From the NCBI GenBank assembly GCA_043819345.1, contig JBDREX010000005.1:1-11536 (forward strand): DNA of 11,536 bases, given 5' to 3'. Under the pieces are notes generated by a model, which searched no databases, was not told the origin of the DNA, and saw only the letters and a list, made by a program, of their open reading frames with translations. The first letter of the stretch is position 1. Each line of letters opens with the position of its first letter. Positions 5,684 to 11,536 of this stretch are shown here, in pieces. The translations under genes were made by a program, and so were the position numbers. The DNA is from CAYRDK01 sp043819345 (GTDB taxonomy: Bacteria > Omnitrophota > Gorgyraeia > Velamenicoccales > Velamenicoccaceae).

Positions 5684-6628
5684 ATGATAAAAAGGATTAT
5701 TGTACTACTAGTTATATATTTTACTTTTTCCCAGATGGCTTTCGCTTTTTGGATTTGGACTCCTGAGACTAAAAAATGGACCAATCCGAAATACGCTCCG
5801 AAAGAGAATCCGGGAGAGCAATTTAATTTTGCTAAAAGCTATTATGATGCCAAAGATTATACGATGGCATACAAGGAGTTTAAAAAGCTGATTAAATACT
5901 ATAGTGATGCGGTTCAGGCGCCCGAAGCACAGTACTATATGGGGCTTTGCCTGGAAGAAATGGGAAAATACTATGAAGCTTATGAAGCTTTTCAGAAGAT
6001 TATAGATAAATATCCGTTTAGTTCTCGCACGGACGATGTTCTACAGAGGGAATATATTGTTGCCCAGAAACTCCTGGATTACAAGACGAATGTGGTAGGA
6101 ATTGAGTTTACGGGCGATAGTGTTGCGATTGAGATTTTTCAGAAAATTATAACAAATTCTCCTTATGGGAAATACGCGGCGGCTAGCCAGTATAAAATCG
6201 GGCTTGTTTATAAAGCCAAAGCTTTTTTTGAAGAGGCTATTACGGAGTTTCAGAAAGTACTAGATAATTATCCAAATACGGAATGGGCTGAACCGGCAAA
6301 ATTTCAGATCGCTTTGTGCGCGGCCAAATCCGCGCCTGGCCCGGCCTATGATCAAACCCTGACGCAGGAGGCTAAGGATAGATTTGATGAGTTTATTAAG
6401 TTGCATCCCGAGGCTGAGCTATCGGATGATGCGCGGCAGAGAGTTATTGAATTAAATAATAAAGAAGCAGAGTCAAATTATGGCATTGGCTTATTTTATG
6501 AAAAACAGAAATCTTATGAGAGCGCCAAGATCTATTATCGTTATTGCATCAAAAATTTTCCAAAAAGTGAATGGGCGATGAAATCACTGGAGAAGATTAA
6601 GATGCTGCAAGAAAAGGAGATGAAGTGA
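5684..6628 (+). CDS. bamD: BamD-like outer-membrane assembly TPR protein
   Basis: BamD is the TPR component of the Bam complex that inserts beta-barrel proteins into the outer membrane. From the ATG at 5684 the protein has 314 residues, with a signal peptide (MIKR, hydrophobic 5-20, cleavage near AFA at 19-21). It then has a tryptophan-rich start and several TPR-like repeats: about 46-75, 82-112, 145-196 (QKVLDNYPNTEWAEPAKFQIA and similar helices) and 228-300. There is no lipobox cysteine after the signal, unlike proteobacterial BamD. It could therefore be a soluble periplasmic TPR protein of the BamD/YbgF type. The longer reading from TTG 5648 is rejected because that triplet is the -35 box. 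AAAGG lies only two bases before the ATG, too close for a normal ribosome site. Its stop overlaps the lptE-like start. Confidence 0.78.
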   Translation: MIKRIIVLLVIYFTFSQMAFAFWIWTPETKKWTNPKYAPKENPGEQFNFAKSYYDAKDYTMAYKEFKKLIKYYSDAVQAPEAQYYMGLCLEEMGKYYEAYEAFQKIIDKYPFSSRTDDVLQREYIVAQKLLDYKTNVVGIEFTGDSVAIEIFQKIITNSPYGKYAAASQYKIGLVYKAKAFFEEAITEFQKVLDNYPNTEWAEPAKFQIALCAAKSAPGPAYDQTLTQEAKDRFDEFIKLHPEAELSDDARQRVIELNNKEAESNYGIGLFYEKQKSYESAKIYYRYCIKNFPKSEWAMKSLEKIKMLQEKEMK

Positions 6629-7191
6629 GAAGACGTAAACCAATCGCTTTTTTATGTGTAGGCGTTATGATGTGCCTTGTTTTTTCTTGCATGCTTTCCG
6701 GCTGTGGTTATTCAACACGCGCATATGTTTCAAAAAGCGGTTTTCGTTATATTTATATTGAGCCTTTTGTTAATAAAGTTGATCTTACCTCTGAGTTTAG
6801 CGAGGGGAGCCGCTTTAAAACATACTATCCTTTACTTGAAAATGTCGTGACGAATGCGATTGTTGATCGGTTTAATTTTGACGGGGGCTTGAAGGTTTCT
6901 AAGGAGCCGGAAGCGGATGTTGTTTTGCGGGGTGAATTGATTAAGTATGGCCGGGAGAGTATAAATGATGCGACGGATGATACTCCTCAGGAATACCGGA
7001 TCACGATCTTTGTTAAAATTTCTCTTTATGACAAAAGGAATAATAAGGTTTTGTGGGAGAGGCCTAATTTTGCCGGTGATACAACCTATTACACAACTGG
7101 AGCTTATGTGACAAGCGAGTCTCAGGCCATTAAAGCCGCTACGGAAGATTTAGCTCGTAGAATTGTCGAATTAACTGTTGAAGCATGGTAG
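6625..7191 (+). CDS. lptE: LptE-like LPS-assembly lipoprotein
   Basis: LptE is the outer-membrane lipoprotein that plugs LptD in lipopolysaccharide export. This 188-residue protein has a basic start (MRRRK), a hydrophobic stretch and a lipobox LSGC with C27 as the expected lipidated residue. The mature protein begins CGYSTR, matching the GCGY start common in LptE. The rest fits the family pattern: a YIYIEPFVN strand, an LENVVTNAIVDRF helix, an ADVVLRGELIKY strand, and a C-terminal helix (SQAIKAATEDLARRIVELTV). The start is GTG at 6625, overlapping the bamD stop in GTGA, with a strong AAGGAG at 6613-6618 six bases upstream. This implies translational coupling. It is followed by a holA-like gene, the same order as in enterobacteria. 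Function is inferred from motif, size and neighbours. Confidence 0.83.
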   Translation: MRRRKPIAFLCVGVMMCLVFSCMLSGCGYSTRAYVSKSGFRYIYIEPFVNKVDLTSEFSEGSRFKTYYPLLENVVTNAIVDRFNFDGGLKVSKEPEADVVLRGELIKYGRESINDATDDTPQEYRITIFVKISLYDKRNNKVLWERPNFAGDTTYYTTGAYVTSESQAIKAATEDLARRIVELTVEAW

Positions 7192-7868
7192 GCGCGAGTT
7201 TTTTTATACTCTTGGGCTTTGACGAAAATGGCAAGCGCCAAAGAATTGAAAGCCTTCAGGAAGAATTGTTCCCTCCAGAACTCAAAGAGTTCAATTACGC
7301 CATTGTTTATGGCGACGATAAACGTCTAACAATACAGGGTTTTAAAGAATTATTAATGTCTTTACCGACACAAGGTGCCTCTAAGCGCCTTCTTGTGGTT
7401 AAGGCAGCGCATAAGCTTAAGAAAAATTTTATACGCTGTCTAAAAGAATTATGGGCAAAGGTTTGTGATGGTGTTGTGGTGGTTCTTGACGTTGATGAGC
7501 TGAAAGCTGGAAATACTCTTGCGGCTGAATTTTCAAGCCTTGGTGTGCAAGTGATTCGTTTTAAAAGCCAGGCTGATATTAGTGTTTTTGATTTAGGGCG
7601 CAGTATTCTTCAGCATGAATCACAAGCGTCTTTGTGCATTTTGGATAGGCTTTTAAAAAGCCGAGAGAGAGCAGATAAAATTCTAGGGGCTATCTTTTGG
7701 CAATGGGAGCATGCCCGCAGTAATCAACGGCTCAGGGAAGAAACGTATGACAAAGGCTTGAGGTTTATTCTTGATGCGGATAAAAAACTCAAATCGAGTT
7801 CTTCAGCTTTTGCCCGACAAACTCTTATCCTGGAATCTTTGACTGTTAAGCTTTCTTATTTAACTTGA
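7185..7868 (+). CDS. holA: Short DNA polymerase III delta-like protein (HolA)
   Basis: HolA (delta) is the clamp-loader wrench that opens the sliding clamp. The 227-residue product is about a third shorter than the usual 330-340 residues. The N-terminal half shows an alternating strand/helix pattern (FNYAIVYGDD, KRLLVVKAAHKL, DGVVVVLDVDEL, GVQVIRFKS) as in delta domain I. The C-terminal part ends with ILDADKKLKSSSSAF...LESLTVKL, the recognisable final helices of the family. The middle domain seems reduced. The ATG at 7185 overlaps the lptE stop by 7 bases and lacks a clear ribosome site, so coupled translation is likely. Its 3' end overlaps the rpsT 3' end by 23 bases on the opposite strand. 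The lptE-holA adjacency and the nearby rpsT support the call, but similarity is moderate. Confidence 0.72.
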   Translation: MVGASFFILLGFDENGKRQRIESLQEELFPPELKEFNYAIVYGDDKRLTIQGFKELLMSLPTQGASKRLLVVKAAHKLKKNFIRCLKELWAKVCDGVVVVLDVDELKAGNTLAAEFSSLGVQVIRFKSQADISVFDLGRSILQHESQASLCILDRLLKSRERADKILGAIFWQWEHARSNQRLREETYDKGLRFILDADKKLKSSSSAFARQTLILESLTVKLSYLT

Positions 7869-8109
7869 TGGCAAGACTTGATTTTTGCCTGGCAGCTGTG
7901 TTTTTATGAAGGAGGCCTTTTGAGGCTGCTCGATCAAGCTTGCGAAACACGTTTTTGATTTTTTCTTTTGCTTCGGCAATTTTCTCTTCAACGAGTAAGG
8001 CGCGCAGGCCCTTAAGCTCTTTTTTAAGGTCTGATTTTAAGCTAAGTTTATGGAGCTTTCTTTTTTTATCAGCTCTTAGTCTTTTTGCTGCACATTTTCT
8101 TTGTGGCAT
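7846..8109 (-). CDS. rpsT: 30S ribosomal protein S20
   Basis: S20 is an early-binding protein of the small ribosomal subunit that contacts the 16S 5' domain and helix 44. The 87-residue product is the normal family length, strongly basic and helical. It begins MPQRKCAAKRLRADKKRKLHKLSLKS and has the typical late segment LHKNTAARQKSSLAIKLN. An AAGGAG (8122-8117) lies 7 bases before the ATG, the clearest ribosome binding site in this part of the window. A near-consensus promoter and a small leader hairpin precede it. The last 23 bases overlap the end of convergent holA. It is divergent from murJ. Confidence 0.95.
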   Translation of the reverse strand: MPQRKCAAKRLRADKKRKLHKLSLKSDLKKELKGLRALLVEEKIAEAKEKIKNVFRKLDRAASKGLLHKNTAARQKSSLAIKLNKKA

Positions 8110-8129
8110 ATAATTGCTCCTTAAATAGG

Positions 8130-8148
8130 TCCGCTTATGAGCTGCGGA
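8130..8148 (-). promoter_or_regulatory. Hairpin in the rpsT leader
   Basis: In the mRNA direction, TCCGC pairs perfectly with GCGGA around a nine-base loop (AGCTCATAA), ending 7 bases before the AAGGAG. One extra base pair is possible beyond a mismatch on each side. Its place in the roughly 75-base leader suggests translational feedback by S20 or mRNA protection, as other S20 genes are autoregulated. This is inference from position only. Confidence 0.4.
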
Positions 8149-8192
8149 TCTGTCCTTGTTTGAGGTATTTTCTTAAACCTACTGTGAAAGGG

Positions 8193-8221
8193 TTTATATC
8201 ATAATAAGGCATGGTTGTCAA
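8193..8221 (-). promoter_or_regulatory. Strong sigma70 promoter for rpsT
   Basis: On the minus strand, a perfect TTGACA (8221-8216) and TATAAA (8198-8193, 5 of 6) are separated by exactly 17 bases, and an extended TG precedes the -10 (TGATATAAA). Transcription should start near 8186, leaving a leader of about 75 bases before the rpsT ATG. This is the best promoter match in the window, in keeping with a ribosomal protein gene. Confidence 0.8.
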
Positions 8222-8338
8222 TATCTGTTTGATTTTGGGTGCGTCCAGGGGATTGGTCGGTTGTGGTTATCAGTAAGGTTTTTGTATGTTTGTGGCAGGG
8301 CCTGAGATTTTTTTTCTCCGGCAAAAAGGGCAAAGAAT

Positions 8339-9910
8339 ATGTCTGAACATAAGGCTATTTTCAAATCAGCTTCTGTTATTGGTATTTTTACGGTTGTTTC
8401 CCGTATAACTGGTTTTTTACGGGATGTTTTAATGGCGAATATTTTTGGGACGAGCTTTTACGCTCAGGCTTTTTTTGTCGCGTTTAAAATCCCGAACCTA
8501 TTTAGGAATGCTATTGGAGAGGGAGCCGGAAATGCGGCATTTGTGCCCGTTTTTTGTGAGTGTTTAGCTCAAAAAAAACGTTCGGATTTTTTGAAATTGG
8601 CGAACACGGTGTTGTTGTTGGTAGCCGGGCTCGCTGCTTTAATCAGTTTGATGGGAGTTGTTTTTTCTCCATTGATTATACGGTTGATCGCTCCGGGTTT
8701 TTTAGAAAATTTTTCTCAATTTGAATTGACGATACAGTTGACAAGGATATTGTTTCCTTATCTGATTTTGGTGGCCCTTAGCGCCTGTTTAGCCTCCGTG
8801 GCGAATGCCCAAAACTCTTTTGCGGTCCCAGCTTCTTCATCGGCTGTATTTAACATTGTCTTGATCCTTTGCATGATTATGATTGCCGGGATGTCTTCTG
8901 GCCGGGCTATTTATTTTTTGTGTATTGGGGTTTTGTTGGCTGGTGTGTTTCAGGTATGTGTGCAGATACCGCCCTTACTAAAAACCGGCATAGGGCTGTC
9001 AGCCGGCATCTACACAGATTTCTTCAGAAGGGATTCTGTGCGTAAAATTGCCCGTTTGGCCGGCCCTCGTGTTGTTGGGGCAAGTGTCTATCAGATGAAT
9101 GTTTTTGTAGATACTATTTTTGCTTCGTTAGCGCTCTTTGTGGGCCAGGGTGCGATAGCCGCTATTTATTACGCTAATCGGATTATTCAGCTTCCTTTTG
9201 CCATCATAGGTATCGCCTTTGCGAACGCGGCTTTGCCGGCTATGTCGGCAAGTTCGTCTTGTGGTGATATGGCACGTTTTAGAAAAACACTTGTTTTCTC
9301 TATGAAGGCTACTTTTTTAGGGATCTTGCCGGCAATGATAGGGATTTTGGTTTTGAGCGCGCCTTTGGTAGAAGTGATTTTTCAACGGGGCCATTTTGAT
9401 GCGTATTCAGCCGCTATCACTTCAAGGGCCGTATTTTTTTATGCGTTTGGCTTGATCGCCTATACGGGAACAAGATTGTTATCGTCGGCATTTTATGCGC
9501 TTCAGGATACGGTTACCCCCGTTAAAATATCTTTTGCTGCCTTTTTGGTTAACATTGTTTTAAACGCTTTGTTTATTTTTGTTTTTAGATTTGGTATAGC
9601 TGGTTTAGCTTTGGCGAGCGTCTTTTCAGCTATTATGAATTTTGTTTTTCTCTATGTTATTTTGGCAAAAAAGACAGGATTTCATTTTTCTGGAGAGTTT
9701 GGCGTGTTTATCCTAAAGGCGGTTATCGCCAGCTTGATTATGGCTGTTTTTATTTTGTCGTTGTGGCATAATAGTTTTTTGTTTTTGCCCGGTTTTATAA
9801 GAATGGCATTGGTCATTATTTTAGGAATATTGGTTTATGCCGCGGCTCTTGTTTTGCTGAAGGTTCGGGAACTTAAGGAGGTTTTACCTTGGTTTCGAAA
9901 AAGTGCTTAA
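8339..9910 (+). CDS. murJ: Lipid II flippase MurJ (MviN)
   Basis: MurJ moves the peptidoglycan precursor lipid II across the inner membrane. The 523-residue protein is of normal length and is hydrophobic throughout, with about 14 likely membrane helices. The N terminus has the family signature SRITGFLRDVLMANIFG with R22 and R28, and IPNLFRNAIGEGA with R56. These correspond to the essential cavity arginines known from E. coli MurJ (R18, R24, R52). The YYANRIIQLPFAIIGIAFANAALP block in the middle is also typical. AAAGGG (8325-8330) sits 8 bases before the ATG. A promoter upstream is weak (TTGTGG 8261-8266, TATGTT 8285-8290, spacer 18). The last 22 bases overlap uvrC, so the two are translated from one message. 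Confidence 0.95.
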   Translation: MSEHKAIFKSASVIGIFTVVSRITGFLRDVLMANIFGTSFYAQAFFVAFKIPNLFRNAIGEGAGNAAFVPVFCECLAQKKRSDFLKLANTVLLLVAGLAALISLMGVVFSPLIIRLIAPGFLENFSQFELTIQLTRILFPYLILVALSACLASVANAQNSFAVPASSSAVFNIVLILCMIMIAGMSSGRAIYFLCIGVLLAGVFQVCVQIPPLLKTGIGLSAGIYTDFFRRDSVRKIARLAGPRVVGASVYQMNVFVDTIFASLALFVGQGAIAAIYYANRIIQLPFAIIGIAFANAALPAMSASSSCGDMARFRKTLVFSMKATFLGILPAMIGILVLSAPLVEVIFQRGHFDAYSAAITSRAVFFYAFGLIAYTGTRLLSSAFYALQDTVTPVKISFAAFLVNIVLNALFIFVFRFGIAGLALASVFSAIMNFVFLYVILAKKTGFHFSGEFGVFILKAVIASLIMAVFILSLWHNSFLFLPGFIRMALVIILGILVYAAALVLLKVRELKEVLPWFRKSA

Positions 9911-11130
9911 AAGATTTTCCTAATAAGCCAGGCGTGTATTTTATGAAAGATGCCGCCGGAGAGATTATTTATATTGGGAAAGCTGCTTCTTTGAAAAAAC
10001 GGCTGGCGAGTTATTTTTTGAAAACCCAGGATTCCATTAAAACAAAGATTATGTTTTCTTATGTCCGGAACATAAGTTTTACAGAGACAGCATCAGAACA
10101 TGATGCCTTGGTTTTGGAATCAGAATTGATTAAAGAGCATCAGCCGCGTTTTAACATTAGCTTAAAAGATGATAAGAGTTTTCCGTATGTTATGATGACA
10201 CATGAAGCGTTTCCTCGGGTTTTGATTGGTCGCAGGAAGAAAAATAATGTGTCCGCGGATTTTTTTGGGCCGTACACAAATGCTAAGCTTTTGCGGCGGG
10301 CTTTGAATATTTTGCGCAAGAGTTTTCCTTTTTGCTCTTGCCGTAGATTTGGTTCCAAAGCGTGCTTGTACTATGACTTGAAGCTCTGTGCCGGGCCTTG
10401 TGTACATAAGATTTCCCAAGCCGCGTATGGGCGGATGATTAAGAGGTTTCAGGATTTTTTAACCAAGAAAGACTCAGATGTTGTTTCAGAGTTATCTGCT
10501 GAAATCATTAGGTGCTCTAAGAAACGGGCGTATGAAAAAGCAGCATGTTTGCGCGATCAATTAGAGGCCTTGAGCATTTTGGTTTCTCTTAAGGATACAG
10601 GCTTAAAAAAATTTGTCAGGATTCATGATGATTTCGATAGGATCGGTTTAAAGAAAGAGCCTCGCCGGATAGAGACGTTCGATATATCCAATATCAGCGG
10701 AAGTTTTGCTGTTGGTTCTATGGTTTCTTTTTACGATGGCCAGCCGGATAAGGATCAGTATCGGCGGTTTAAAATACGTACCGTTAAGGGAATAGATGAT
10801 TATGCCATGATGAAAGAAGTTTTGATGAGGCGTTACCAGAGCCTCTTGAAACATAAGATTTCTTTGCCTGATTTAATTGTGATTGATGGTGGGCGCGGGC
10901 ATTTGGAGGCGGCTCAATTTGCCCTGAAGAGCCTTTCTTTAAAAATTCCTATGATAGCTATCGCCAAAAGAGAAGAATTGATTTATACTGTTAAGCAAAA
11001 AGAACCTGTGAAATTTGAGAAGAATTCTTATGTTTTGCGCCTTTTACAATCGGGCCGAGATGAAGCGCACCGGTTTGCTTTGAAGTATCACCAATTATTG
11101 CGGAAAAAAGATGTTATCGGACAGCGTTAA
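9889..11130 (+). CDS. uvrC: Compact excinuclease ABC subunit C (UvrC) without C-terminal HhH domain
   Basis: UvrC makes the two incisions in nucleotide excision repair. This form has 413 residues against about 600 usually. The N-terminal GIY-YIG nuclease is complete: GVY 15-17, YIG 28-30, R39, E77 in LESELIKEHQPRFN. A cysteine cluster (C149, C151, C159, C167, C171) matches the region that holds an iron-sulfur cluster in UvrC. A UVR helix lies at about 204-228. The second nuclease (RNase H-like) keeps D265 (FDISN), D333 (VIDGGRGHLEAA) and H394 (RDEAHRFAL). About 90 residues between UVR and this domain and the whole helix-hairpin-helix tail are missing. The start is TTG at 9889, chosen for the AAGGAG at 9875-9880 with 8-base spacing. 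It overlaps murJ by 22 and ogt by 20 bases. Confidence 0.9.
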   Translation: MVSKKCLKDFPNKPGVYFMKDAAGEIIYIGKAASLKKRLASYFLKTQDSIKTKIMFSYVRNISFTETASEHDALVLESELIKEHQPRFNISLKDDKSFPYVMMTHEAFPRVLIGRRKKNNVSADFFGPYTNAKLLRRALNILRKSFPFCSCRRFGSKACLYYDLKLCAGPCVHKISQAAYGRMIKRFQDFLTKKDSDVVSELSAEIIRCSKKRAYEKAACLRDQLEALSILVSLKDTGLKKFVRIHDDFDRIGLKKEPRRIETFDISNISGSFAVGSMVSFYDGQPDKDQYRRFKIRTVKGIDDYAMMKEVLMRRYQSLLKHKISLPDLIVIDGGRGHLEAAQFALKSLSLKIPMIAIAKREELIYTVKQKEPVKFEKNSYVLRLLQSGRDEAHRFALKYHQLLRKKDVIGQR

Positions 11131-11392
11131 ATTGACTGCTTTTGAAAAAGATGTTTATCGGACGGTGATGAGCATCCCTTTTGGCCAGGTGAGGAGTTAT
11201 CGGTGGGTGGCTTCTAAGATAGGCCGTCCCACAGCCGCGCGGGCTGTTGGCAACGCGTTAAATAAGAATCCTTTCGTGCCCTATGTACCTTGTCATCGGG
11301 TTATTGCCAGTGATGGTTCTTTGGGTGGTTATAGCGGGGGATTGGCGAAGAAGAGGGAGTTGCTCGAACGGGAACGACGGGCTATAGAATAG
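11111..11392 (+). CDS. Methylated-DNA-protein cysteine methyltransferase domain protein (Ogt/MGMT type)
   Basis: This 93-residue protein is the C-terminal DNA-binding/active-site domain of O6-alkylguanine-DNA alkyltransferase, without the usual N-terminal domain (full-size Ogt is about 170). The visible residues are IPFGQVRSYRWVA (22-34), ARAVGNAL with the arginine finger R44, the active-site motif P60-C61-H-R-V64, and GGYSGGLAKKRELL (72-85). Because Cys is present, it should still accept alkyl groups. Alkyltransferase-like (ATL) proteins usually have Trp at that place and act by handing lesions to excision repair. The ATG lies inside the end of uvrC (20-base overlap) after a GGAAAAAAG stretch, so the two proteins are probably made together. 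It ends 3 bases before a 7-bp tandem repeat, with no terminator seen. Confidence 0.9.
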   Translation: MLSDSVKLTAFEKDVYRTVMSIPFGQVRSYRWVASKIGRPTAARAVGNALNKNPFVPYVPCHRVIASDGSLGGYSGGLAKKRELLERERRAIE

Positions 11393-11395
11393 TCC

Positions 11396-11536
<141 letters not shown>

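Noticed and set aside
5575..5784. Minus-strand 69-codon frame in the dusB-bamD gap
   Set aside because: It overlaps the bamD promoter and signal peptide; it has no ribosome site or recognisable product.

Overview
The window looks like a chromosomal segment of an uncultured Gram-negative bacterium. The evidence for an outer membrane is a BamD-like TPR protein followed directly by an LptE-like lipoprotein. Gene content and style (short intergenic gaps, moderate-to-low GC by eye, a BamD-like protein that starts with a WTPETKKWTNPKYA segment) fit a PVC-superphylum lineage such as Candidatus Omnitrophota. That placement is inference and was not tested. No phage, plasmid, IS transposase or CRISPR array is visible; this is mostly housekeeping DNA.

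Layout. Bases 1-317 hold two identical copies of an 81-bp palindromic element, a 17-bp repeated box, and a dyad-rich spacer. Then come four plus-strand genes: nrdR (318-773), a DUF151 bifunctional nuclease (793-1215), a class II CCA-adding/poly(A) polymerase-family nucleotidyltransferase with an HD domain (1229-2749), and a fusion of a degenerate macro-like domain with an ADP-ribose-type NUDIX hydrolase (2761-3630). A minus-strand pair follows: dusB (5279-4314) and an unrecognised Q/P-rich single-pass membrane protein (4251-3688). Between dusB and the next plus-strand genes is a 404-bp divergent regulatory region. Next is an envelope operon with overlapping genes: bamD-like (5684-6628), lptE-like (6625-7191) and a short holA-like clamp-loader delta (7185-7868). 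holA converges on, and overlaps, minus-strand rpsT (8109-7846). Divergent from rpsT is an overlapping trio: murJ (8339-9910), a compact uvrC (9889-11130) and an ogt-type methyltransferase domain (11111-11392). The window ends inside a perfect 7-bp tandem repeat (11396-11536).

How the genes work together. nrdR should control deoxynucleotide supply. The CCA enzyme and DusB act on tRNA. BamD/LptE/MurJ serve outer membrane and peptidoglycan building. UvrC/Ogt form a DNA-repair pair with coupled translation. The adjacency of lptE and holA resembles the known enterobacterial lptE-holA arrangement and supports both calls.

The most notable signals are: the palindromic element pair with its flanking boxes upstream of nrdR; two divergent promoters placed so close to their start codons that dusB and bamD look leaderless; the macro-NUDIX fusion whose macro part lacks the usual NAAN-type loop; and a UvrC that keeps all visible nuclease residues but lacks the C-terminal helix-hairpin-helix part, co-translated with Ogt. 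Both window edges lie in repeats, which suggests this is a whole contig broken at repeats.
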